From assembly GCA_958427155.1 (NCBI GenBank), contig CAUABB010000125.1, positions 1 to 5,039 of the forward strand: a stretch of 5,039 nt of DNA. Direction: 5' to 3'. This DNA is from an uncultured Oscillospiraceae bacterium. Its GTDB lineage: Bacteria > Bacillota > Clostridia > Oscillospirales > Ruminococcaceae. Position 1 is the stretch's first letter; every line of letters begins with the position of its first letter. Below, in pieces: positions 1 through 4,645 of this stretch. The notes beneath the pieces were generated by a model. The model saw only the letters and a program-made list of their open reading frames with translations, was not told where the DNA came from and did not search any database. The position numbers and the translations under genes are program-made.

Positions 1-504
1 GAAGATTTCAGAAAAGCCGCTGAAATTAATTTTGGTGATAAAGCAGAAGAACTCATAAAGCTCGGTAATGTTAAGACCGATGCTGATGCGGTCGCATTTT
101 TCAAAACATCCCACCGGTTGATTTCTGCTGTTCATGGTTTTGCAGAAGCGCAGGAAGAGAATGGAAAAAAAGCGCCTTATCTCTATTTCTTTACACGCCG
201 TCTACCGGGAGATGACCTTGGTTCATTCCACTCTGCTGAACTCTGGTTCGAATTTGAAACATTAAACCGCTGCTGGCGTCCGTTTACAGGTGTTGATTTT
301 GACCTTGCAGTTGCTATGAGCGACTATTATGCAAACTTCGCCAAAACAGGAAATCCAAATGGAAATGGTCATCCTGAATGGCGTCCCTACACAAAAGAAG
401 ATCCGGTTTATATGGAACTTGGGGTTACCCGAGAGCTTAAAAAAGCGGACGAGACACCCTATCAAAAATTCCAAAAAGACTTTTTCCTGGGACGGATGAA
501 ATAA
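1..504 (+). CDS. Type-B carboxylesterase (para-nitrobenzyl-esterase-like), C-terminal part
   Basis: The reading frame is open from base 1 to the TAA at 502-504, giving 167 residues with no start in the window. Full-length members are about 450-550 residues, so this is roughly the C-terminal third, cut by the window edge rather than visibly broken. The family are alpha/beta-hydrolases that cleave carboxylic esters with a Ser-Glu/Asp-His triad. The segment FHSAELWFEF (from base 226) matches the block holding the catalytic His, here the CAC at 229-231. It is followed by the family-typical C-terminal helices (CWRPF, then DLAVAMSDYYANFAKTGNPN and PEWRPYT). The nucleophilic Ser (GESAG) and the acidic residue would lie upstream and are not seen. 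A TTG at 118 would be an internal start and is not credible, because the same frame continues upstream with family-like sequence. The substrate cannot be predicted. A hairpin terminator follows 18 bases after the stop. Confidence 0.85.
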   Translation, partial: EDFRKAAEINFGDKAEELIKLGNVKTDADAVAFFKTSHRLISAVHGFAEAQEENGKKAPYLYFFTRRLPGDDLGSFHSAELWFEFETLNRCWRPFTGVDFDLAVAMSDYYANFAKTGNPNGNGHPEWRPYTKEDPVYMELGVTRELKKADETPYQKFQKDFFLGRMK

Positions 505-522
505 AAATTTAAGGGTTAATTC

Positions 523-553
523 ATAAGGGCCTGCGCTATGCGCAGGCCCTTAT
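523..553. terminator. Strong hairpin between convergent genes, probable bidirectional terminator
   Basis: A perfect 14-bp inverted repeat (523-536 with 540-553) has a 3-base loop (TAT) and a GC-rich core, GGGCCTGCGC pairing with GCGCAGGCCC. It lies between the stop of the plus-strand esterase (504) and the stop of the minus-strand anti-sigma gene (581-583), where a shared terminator is expected. Neither side has a long uninterrupted T-tract: plus reads ATCATATAAC, and minus reads TGAATTAACCC before a T-rich stretch. It may therefore terminate imperfectly or mainly protect 3' ends. Confidence 0.75.
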
Positions 554-580
554 ATCATATAACATTAAATTCGCGAAATA

Positions 581-1921
581 TTAATCATCATAATCAACGT
601 CCCATTTTACTACAGCGCCAGTTAAAGCATTAATCTCAAAATCAACTTCCTGACGTTCTAACCTTAACTCACCTTCGTAAACGCAAATTCCATCGTCTCT
701 ATCAAATTCAATCTCAACTAACACTGCTCCTGGCAATCTTTGAAGTGCAATCTGTTTGGCTTCCTCCATTGAAATCTTAACGCCGGAAGAAGAGGAAGAT
801 GAACTTGAATTTTGAGCACCATTGCCCTGCTGACCTTGGGCACCACCATTAGAGGAAGACGAGCTTGAATTTTGAGTACCACTACCCTGCTGGTTCTGGA
901 CACCACTATTAATTGTATCAATATCATAACCTGTTATGGCTCCAGTTAACGCGTCAATTTCAATATCATACTTATGGTTTCCTTTAATCAATTCCAGGTC
1001 ATATTCAGCGGTTCCGTCATCCATATCCAGATGAATTTTTACAATTTCCCCATTCGGTACCTGTCCAAGGGCAATCTCTTTAGCCTTCTCCTCACCAATA
1101 TACTGTTGTCCACTTAAAAGAGGGCGATCGTCATCATCATCTATTTCAACAAAATCGTTCAAATTTAATCCTTTGGTATTCACAAGATTACAAAGACGGC
1201 TGATTGACATTCCAGCAAGTTGTTCCATAGAAAGGGTTGAATCCTGTTCTACAATTCGGTAGATAAAAAGAGCTTTTCCGTAAGAGATCCCATATTGATC
1301 TGCAAAATCTTCCAACTGATCATCGCTTTTAATTTCCTGATTTAGAACTGTAACGTTGTGATTACTCTGCTTTAATACGGAAGAAATATCCGCGCTGATC
1401 TGCTGCTGAAGAACGCTGCTCCGTTCCGCGTTATCGTTTTCCACCGAAACCAACACAGCATTTCCCAAATCATTTAGGTAACCATTTTTCAGCATAGAAC
1501 CAATCAAAGCGTTAACAGCAACATCCAAATCCACATCTTTGAGTTCCATACCGTCTAGAATTTTTTCCGCGTCTGCATTAAGCGCTCTCGTTTCCAACAC
1601 CTTATCATTTCTGTCGATCAAAAGCTCAACGCTCGGATTGACATCAATTGAAACAATCGCGTCGACTGAGTTAACTCTGGTCAATTGGAACAGACCGATA
1701 CAAAGCATCAAAGCGGCAGCGAAGGCTACGATTGCGCCACTTATGATCCATCCTTTTTTTCTGGTTGATATACGAGCAGATTCTGTTTGATTTTTCTGAT
1801 TTCCCATCTCTCTCTTCCTTTCGGTTTGACTCACCGAATCAGGGATGATACGCTCTAGAACCTCTGGTGTGGCGCACTGCACCGCATGGCGGATTCTTTT
1901 TTCCAACTCTTTGTTGTTCAT
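581..1921 (-). CDS. RsgI-like membrane anti-sigma factor with two PepSY-like domains
   Basis: This 446-residue protein is predicted to hold the upstream-encoded ECF sigma factor inactive at the membrane. Residues 1-57 are cytoplasmic and charged (IRHAVQCATPEVLERIIPD), the probable sigma-binding part; no zinc-type HxxxCxxC motif is seen. Residues 58-80 form one transmembrane helix after the RKK stop-transfer charges. Residues about 86-230 resemble the extracytoplasmic RsgI middle (SEAL-type) domain, with SIDVNPSVEL at 91-100. In characterised RsgI proteins the Asn-Pro bond of this motif (here N95-P96) is autocleaved before intramembrane proteolysis; that mechanism is inferred here. Residues 273-336 and 382-443 are two PepSY-like repeats (EEKAKEIAL and MEEAKQIAL starts, DALTGAI and NALTGAV ends). 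They are joined by a Ser/Gln/Gly linker (337-381) and preceded by an acidic run, DDDDD. The ATG overlaps the sigma stop (ATGA, 1918-1921). Its GGAGGG site (1928-1933) lies inside the sigma gene, implying translational coupling. The gene ends at TAA 581-583. Confidence 0.85.
   Translation of the reverse strand: MNNKELEKRIRHAVQCATPEVLERIIPDSVSQTERKREMGNQKNQTESARISTRKKGWIISGAIVAFAAALMLCIGLFQLTRVNSVDAIVSIDVNPSVELLIDRNDKVLETRALNADAEKILDGMELKDVDLDVAVNALIGSMLKNGYLNDLGNAVLVSVENDNAERSSVLQQQISADISSVLKQSNHNVTVLNQEIKSDDQLEDFADQYGISYGKALFIYRIVEQDSTLSMEQLAGMSISRLCNLVNTKGLNLNDFVEIDDDDDRPLLSGQQYIGEEKAKEIALGQVPNGEIVKIHLDMDDGTAEYDLELIKGNHKYDIEIDALTGAITGYDIDTINSGVQNQQGSGTQNSSSSSSNGGAQGQQGNGAQNSSSSSSSSGVKISMEEAKQIALQRLPGAVLVEIEFDRDDGICVYEGELRLERQEVDFEINALTGAVVKWDVDYDD
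791..910 (-). repeat. 60-base tandem duplication encoding the Ser/Gln/Gly linker
   Basis: Bases 791-850 and 851-910 are two in-frame 60-base units. By eye they match at 49 of 60 positions. Each encodes about 20 residues of linker with the pattern GxQ.QQGxGxQNSSSSSS, which separates the two PepSY-like domains of the anti-sigma protein. The differences are mostly transitions and many are silent, so the duplication is not very recent. The linker is low-complexity and probably flexible or wall-spanning. Confidence 0.8.
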
Positions 1922-2499
1922 AATATTCCCTCCATATCCGCCAAACCGCTTTTCAGCTTTTTCGTTGCGCGGCTGTATTTTGAAAGCACAGTAGAAAGCT
2001 GTAACCCTAAAAGCTTCGCAATTTCTCTGTGTTTCAGTCCACTGACCGCATGAAGAAGGACGATTTCCCGTTCCTCATCCGAAAGAATTCGAAACAGTGA
2101 TTCCAAAATTACTTTGTCCTCCGTATGCGCCACAGTCGAAAAATCAGGTAATGTCTCGGCTTCGGAAGTTTCCGTCGTTTTGGCTCTCTCTCGAAACTTC
2201 ATCAAACAAAGATTTTTGACAACCGTCAAAACCCACGCCATGGGTTTCCCCTGAGGTTTGTAAAGTGACGCGCTTTCTCGTATCTTCAAATAAGTGTCCT
2301 GCATAACATCCTCTGCATCCTGTGTGTTTTTCAAAAATGATAAAGCATAGCCGTAGATCGAATCCTTGGTTGACTCGTAAAACGCATAAAATGCGTTCTG
2401 GTCATTTTCACCAATTCGACGAATCAAATCTTCATTGACAGATAAACGTCGAGCTTTGTCTTCTTTTTGTTCTACCGGTATCACACAAAAGAGGAACAT
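1918..2499 (-). CDS. ECF-type RNA polymerase sigma factor
   Basis: This 193-residue protein has the two-domain layout and size of group-4 (ECF) sigma factors. It should direct core polymerase to a small regulon, often including its own operon. Region 2 spans about residues 24-104, with the core-binding motif DAEDVMQDTYLKI (61-73) and the promoter-melting segment PMAWVLTVVKNLCLMKFRER (86-105). Region 4 spans about 131-186 (LSDEEREIVLLHAVSGLKHREIAKLLGL), with a helix-turn-helix near 156-180 for the -35 element. The ATG at 2499 is preceded by AAAGGA (2508-2513) at 8 bases spacing. The first 20 residues extend beyond region 2 and include a hydrophobic MFLFCVIP, but no better downstream start with a ribosome site is seen. 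The stop overlaps the anti-sigma ATG, the usual sigma/anti-sigma operon order. It is not classical SigI, whose sequence is longer and different, even though the partner is RsgI-like. The signal sensed and the regulon are unknown. Confidence 0.9.
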   Translation of the reverse strand: MFLFCVIPVEQKEDKARRLSVNEDLIRRIGENDQNAFYAFYESTKDSIYGYALSFLKNTQDAEDVMQDTYLKIRESASLYKPQGKPMAWVLTVVKNLCLMKFRERAKTTETSEAETLPDFSTVAHTEDKVILESLFRILSDEEREIVLLHAVSGLKHREIAKLLGLQLSTVLSKYSRATKKLKSGLADMEGIL

Positions 2500-2507
2500 A
2501 AATTTGA

Positions 2508-2580
2508 TCCTTTCATTTTAATAATGCAGAAACGGTTCACTTTATTGCATTCAAAATAAATTTTCTTTAGCATATCACAA
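2508..2580 (-). promoter_or_regulatory. Upstream region of the sigma/anti-sigma operon, tentative promoter elements
   Basis: The operon promoter must lie between the trpB2 terminator and the ribosome site at 2508-2513. Two weak candidates are visible on the minus strand. One is a sigma-A-like pair, TTGTGA (2575-2580) and TATTTT (2553-2558), with 16 bases between them and 4/6 matches each. The other is an ECF-like -35 core, GTGAACCGTTT, with TGAACC at 2534-2539. No clear CGTC-type -10 lies 16-17 bases downstream of the latter, so autoregulation is possible but not shown. Confidence 0.3.
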
Positions 2581-2587
2581 TTTTTTT

Positions 2588-2622
2588 AAAAAATAAAGGT
2601 ATAGCTTAAGCTATACCTTTAT
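2588..2622 (-). terminator. Rho-independent terminator of trpB2
   Basis: Bases 2593-2622 are a perfect 30-base palindrome (arm AAAGGTATAGCTT), forming about 13 bp around a 4-base loop. On the minus strand it is followed directly by six T (2593-2588). It starts 36 bases after the trpB2 stop (2658-2660). On the plus strand it is followed by ATGAAAAAAA, so it should work only for minus-strand transcription. It separates trpB2 from the sigma operon. Confidence 0.85.
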
Positions 2623-2657
2623 GAAAAAAACGACTTTTTAAAAAAACTTATAAACTT

Positions 2658-4031
2658 TTATTTTATTTCCGGAATCTGCGGCAGAGAATCAAACCCCTTT
2701 TGGAGATCCTCATCAGTCGGAATATAATCAGTCATTCGCCCTTCCAGAAAAGCCGTATATGCCGTCATATCAAAATATCCCGTTCCAGTCAGTCCGAAAA
2801 GAATTGTCTTTTCCTCCCCAGTTTCTTTACAACGAATTGCTTCATCCATTGCGGCTCGGATAGCGTGAGCGGATTCCGGTGCGGGAAGAATGGTTTCATG
2901 CTTCGCGAAGAAGGTTGCCGCCTCAAAAACCTTTGTCTGCTCTACTGAAACGGCGCTCATATAGCCGTCATGATAGAGTTTCGAAAGGATTGGGGACATT
3001 CCATGATAACGCAGACCGCCCGCATGATTCGCAGATGGAATAAAACCACTTCCAAGAGTATACATTTTTGCAAGCGGTGTAATTTTTCCTGTGTCACAGA
3101 AATCATATGCATACTTTCCCCGGGTCAAAGACGGACAAGAAGCTGGCTCTACCGCAACAATCTGTGGGTCTGCCTTTCCAGTCAGTTTATCCTGCATATA
3201 AGGCGCAATCAGTCCTCCAAGGTTGGATCCACCACCCGCACAGCCGATTACAATATCCGGATACTCTCCTAATAAATCCATTGCTTTTTTAGCTTCCAAT
3301 CCAATGATAGACTGATGGAGGAGAACCTGATTAAGCACAGAACCAAGAACGTATCGGCAGCCCTCTGTAGAAACGGCCTTTTCAACTGCCTCAGAAATTG
3401 CACATCCCAGACTTCCTCCGGTATTTGGATCATTCGCAAGAATTTGACGACCAACATTGGTTGTATTGCTGGGGCTCGCGATAACATTCGCGTCAAAGGT
3501 CTGCATAACCGCCTTACGAAATGGTTTTTGTTCATAGGAAACTTTAACCATAAAAACCGTCAAATCCAATCCAAAATAAGAACAAGCTTCAGAAAGAGCT
3601 GTTCCCCACTGGCCCGCTCCGGTTTCAGTGGTTAAACTGGTCAACCCCTGATCCTTTGCATAATAAGCCTGTGCAATTGCAGAATTGAGTTTATGGCTAC
3701 CAGAAGTATTATTCCCTTCAAACTTATAATAAATCTTTGCAGGAGTTCCCAAAGCCTTTTCTAGATTATAGGCACGACAAAGCGGGGACGGTCGATAAAT
3801 TTTATACATCTCTTGAATTTCTTCTGGAATATCGACATAACGGGTTTCAGCATCCATTTCCTGATGTGCAAGCTTTTTACAGAAAACCGGGTAAAGATCT
3901 TCTTCCGTGGCAGGCTGCATGGTAGCAGGATTAATCATCGGATCCGGCTGCTCCTTCATGTCAGCACGTAGGTTATACCATTGCTTGGGCATCTGCTCCT
4001 CGGTCAAATAAAGTCTGTGTGGGATTTTCAT
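2658..4031 (-). CDS. trpB2: Tryptophan synthase beta-like enzyme, TrpB2 class (PLP-dependent)
   Basis: This 457-residue cytoplasmic PLP enzyme should condense indole with L-serine to L-tryptophan. Visible elements, in order: RPSPLCRAYNLE (80-91), an extended N-terminal region typical of TrpB2; GNNTSGSHKLNSA (106-118) with the PLP-binding lysine K114; TETGAGQWG (135-143) with the catalytic-acid Glu E136; the phosphate-binding loop GCAGGGSNLGG (263-273); LPAPESAHA (382-390) with E386; and GLTGTGYFD (413-421), where T415 stands for the Ser that contacts the PLP ring nitrogen in classical TrpB. The length and N-terminal extension fit TrpB2 (about 420-460) rather than TrpB1 (about 400). No key residue is missing. 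The ATG at 4031 follows AAAGGTGA (4038-4045) and GGAGGAGG (4046-4053). No trpA or other trp gene is adjacent in the window, so it may work alone on free indole or with a distant TrpA. The UGG T-box upstream supports a role in tryptophan supply. The gene ends at TAA 2658-2660. Confidence 0.92.
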   Translation of the reverse strand: MKIPHRLYLTEEQMPKQWYNLRADMKEQPDPMINPATMQPATEEDLYPVFCKKLAHQEMDAETRYVDIPEEIQEMYKIYRPSPLCRAYNLEKALGTPAKIYYKFEGNNTSGSHKLNSAIAQAYYAKDQGLTSLTTETGAGQWGTALSEACSYFGLDLTVFMVKVSYEQKPFRKAVMQTFDANVIASPSNTTNVGRQILANDPNTGGSLGCAISEAVEKAVSTEGCRYVLGSVLNQVLLHQSIIGLEAKKAMDLLGEYPDIVIGCAGGGSNLGGLIAPYMQDKLTGKADPQIVAVEPASCPSLTRGKYAYDFCDTGKITPLAKMYTLGSGFIPSANHAGGLRYHGMSPILSKLYHDGYMSAVSVEQTKVFEAATFFAKHETILPAPESAHAIRAAMDEAIRCKETGEEKTILFGLTGTGYFDMTAYTAFLEGRMTDYIPTDEDLQKGFDSLPQIPEIK

Positions 4032-4037
4032 TTTTGT

Positions 4038-4053
4038 TCACCTTTCCTCCTCC
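4038..4053 (-). promoter_or_regulatory. Ribosome binding site of trpB2
   Basis: On the minus strand the sequence GGAGGAGGAAAGGTGA precedes the ATG at 4031. The AAAGGTGA part ends 6 bases before the start and is well placed. The GGAGGAGG part is 14 bases away and may be a standby site. The overlapping GTG at 4039-4041 is in a different frame from trpB2, so it does not compete as its start. Confidence 0.7.
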
Positions 4054-4122
4054 GTTTTCTAGAGGAGTCCTTTCCATAAAGTTCGCCCGAAGGCGTTTTG
4101 AATGTTTAGGGACAAAAGCAAC

Positions 4123-4163
4123 AAAAAAAGCTTTTGTCTCAGTTTTCACTGGGACAAAAGCTT
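4123..4163 (-). terminator. Regulated terminator of the T-box leader
   Basis: On the minus strand AAGCUUUUGUC (4163-4153) pairs with GACAAAAGCUU (4138-4128). The stem continues past one C-A mismatch into CAGU/ACUG, closed by a GAAA (GNRA) tetraloop. It runs into a U-tract at 4129-4123. The 5' arm, including CCC at 4153-4151, is also the part expected to pair with the T-box GGG in the antiterminator, giving the usual switch. Confidence 0.9.
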
Positions 4164-4381
4164 CACACTTCTGCGGTACCACCCTAATTGACACAAATGT
4201 GCCCACTCACTCCACATACAACCATATGTGCTTCCTTGATAACGGGTGAAGATCCCGTCAGGCACTACTAAGAAATCCTTTTCGTCCTGCCCTCATAAGT
4301 CCATTCAGCTAAAAGATTACTGCCGCTTTTCACCAATCAGCGGCTCTCTGCAAGCACTGCTTAAAGCCTACTCTTCTTAAT
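4123..4381 (-). ncRNA. T-box riboswitch leader, tRNA-Trp (UGG specifier), controlling trpB2
   Basis: The minus-strand leader has the parts of a transcriptional T-box in order. The Stem I 5' side has GAAGAGUA, then AGAGAG and GGUG of the apical part. The specifier loop reads CUGAAUGGACUUAUGAGG, matching the usual GAA-NNN-A...GAG context, with UGG (Trp) at 4303-4301. A stem ACGGG/CCCGU ending in GUUAUC follows. The T-box itself reads AGGGUGGUACCGCAG (4185-4171). Uncharged tRNA-Trp would pair its anticodon with UGG and its acceptor end with the UGGU bulge, stabilising the antiterminator and letting polymerase reach trpB2. Charged tRNA leaves the terminator at 4123-4163 to form. Stem I pairing was not folded in full. 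Confidence 0.93.
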
Positions 4382-4406
4382 CAACGGTTTTAAATTTATA
4401 TTTTAT

Positions 4407-4435
4407 ATTATATTCATCGGTTTTTATCTTGTCAA
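4407..4435 (-). promoter_or_regulatory. Consensus sigma-A promoter of the T-box/trpB2 transcript
   Basis: On the minus strand TTGACA (4430-4435) and TATAAT (4407-4412) are both perfect consensus hexamers, separated by exactly 17 bases. An A/T-rich stretch at about 4441-4456 lies just upstream and could act as an UP element. Transcription should start near 4400, about 20 bases before the first T-box Stem I sequence. A strong constitutive promoter fits control by attenuation rather than by a repressor. Confidence 0.92.
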
Positions 4436-4528
4436 CCCTTATTTTTAAAAAATTATCAATGGCTATTATTTTAACTTAGAGTGTTAACAACTCAGATTTT
4501 CCAAATTATTAATAGCGATAGAACCATA

Positions 4529-4547
4529 CGACATAAAAATTATGTCG
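4529..4547. promoter_or_regulatory. Operator-like palindrome upstream of the collagen-like gene
   Basis: CGACATAAAAATTATGTCG is an 8-bp perfect inverted repeat (4529-4536 with 4540-4547) around three A. It lies 12 bases upstream of the proposed -35 of the collagen-like gene and about 94 bases upstream of the divergent -35 of trpB2. That position suits a binding site for a dimeric regulator of the collagen-like gene. No T-run follows that would make it a terminator. I do not recognise the regulator. Confidence 0.4.
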
Positions 4548-4558
4548 ACAAAAAGCTC

Positions 4559-4585
4559 ACCATTTCCCCTTCATGGCATATTCTA
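4559..4585 (+). promoter_or_regulatory. Sigma-K-like promoter of the collagen-like gene
   Basis: CATATTCTA at 4577-4585 fits the sigma-K -10 pattern CATANNNTA exactly. An AC at 4559-4560, within CACC, sits 16 bases upstream as the sigma-K -35 requires. Transcription would begin near 4592, leaving a leader of about 54 bases before the ATG at 4646. Late mother-cell expression fits a spore-surface protein. The consensus is short and chance matches occur in A/T-rich DNA. Confidence 0.45.
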
Positions 4586-4645
4586 AAAGTAGGGAGAATT
4601 CTAATTCAACCCAAAATAAACTCAGACAGGAAGGAACGTCTTTTC

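Larger units (their letters stand above)
4441..4645 (+). other. Divergent intergenic region between trpB2 and the collagen-like gene
   Basis: About 200 A/T-rich bases separate the trpB2 promoter from the collagen-like start codon. They contain a small GTTAAC-centred palindrome (TGTTAACA, 4482-4489), a hairpin or operator-like palindrome at 4529-4547, a sigma-K-like promoter at 4559-4585 and the AGGAAGGA ribosome site at 4628-4635. I see no convincing gene here. An ATG at 4573 opens a frame into the repeats but has no ribosome site. Confidence 0.6.

Noticed and set aside
791..910. CRISPR-like array
   Set aside because: There are only two 60-base units with no distinct spacers, and they are in frame within a protein linker.
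718..927. Minus-strand frame overlapping the linker of the anti-sigma gene
   Set aside because: It is an alternative frame of the Ser/Gln/Gly repeat inside a clear gene, kept open by the 60-base duplication.
2970..3635. Several plus-strand open frames opposite trpB2
   Set aside because: They are shadows of a well-conserved enzyme gene, with no ribosome sites and no plausible products.
4084..4095. Small CGCC-UUCG-GGCG hairpin between the T-box and the trpB2 ribosome site
   Set aside because: It has only 4 bp and no T-run, so it is not a terminator. It may stabilise the leader, but nothing more can be supported.
3973..4206. Minus-strand open frame across the T-box terminator and the trpB2 start
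   Set aside because: It runs through the structured RNA leader, overlaps trpB2 in another frame and encodes nothing recognisable; it is explained by the T-box.
4019..4249. Plus-strand open frame across the T-box region
   Set aside because: It is antisense to a well-supported riboswitch and to the trpB2 start, with no ribosome site and no family resemblance.
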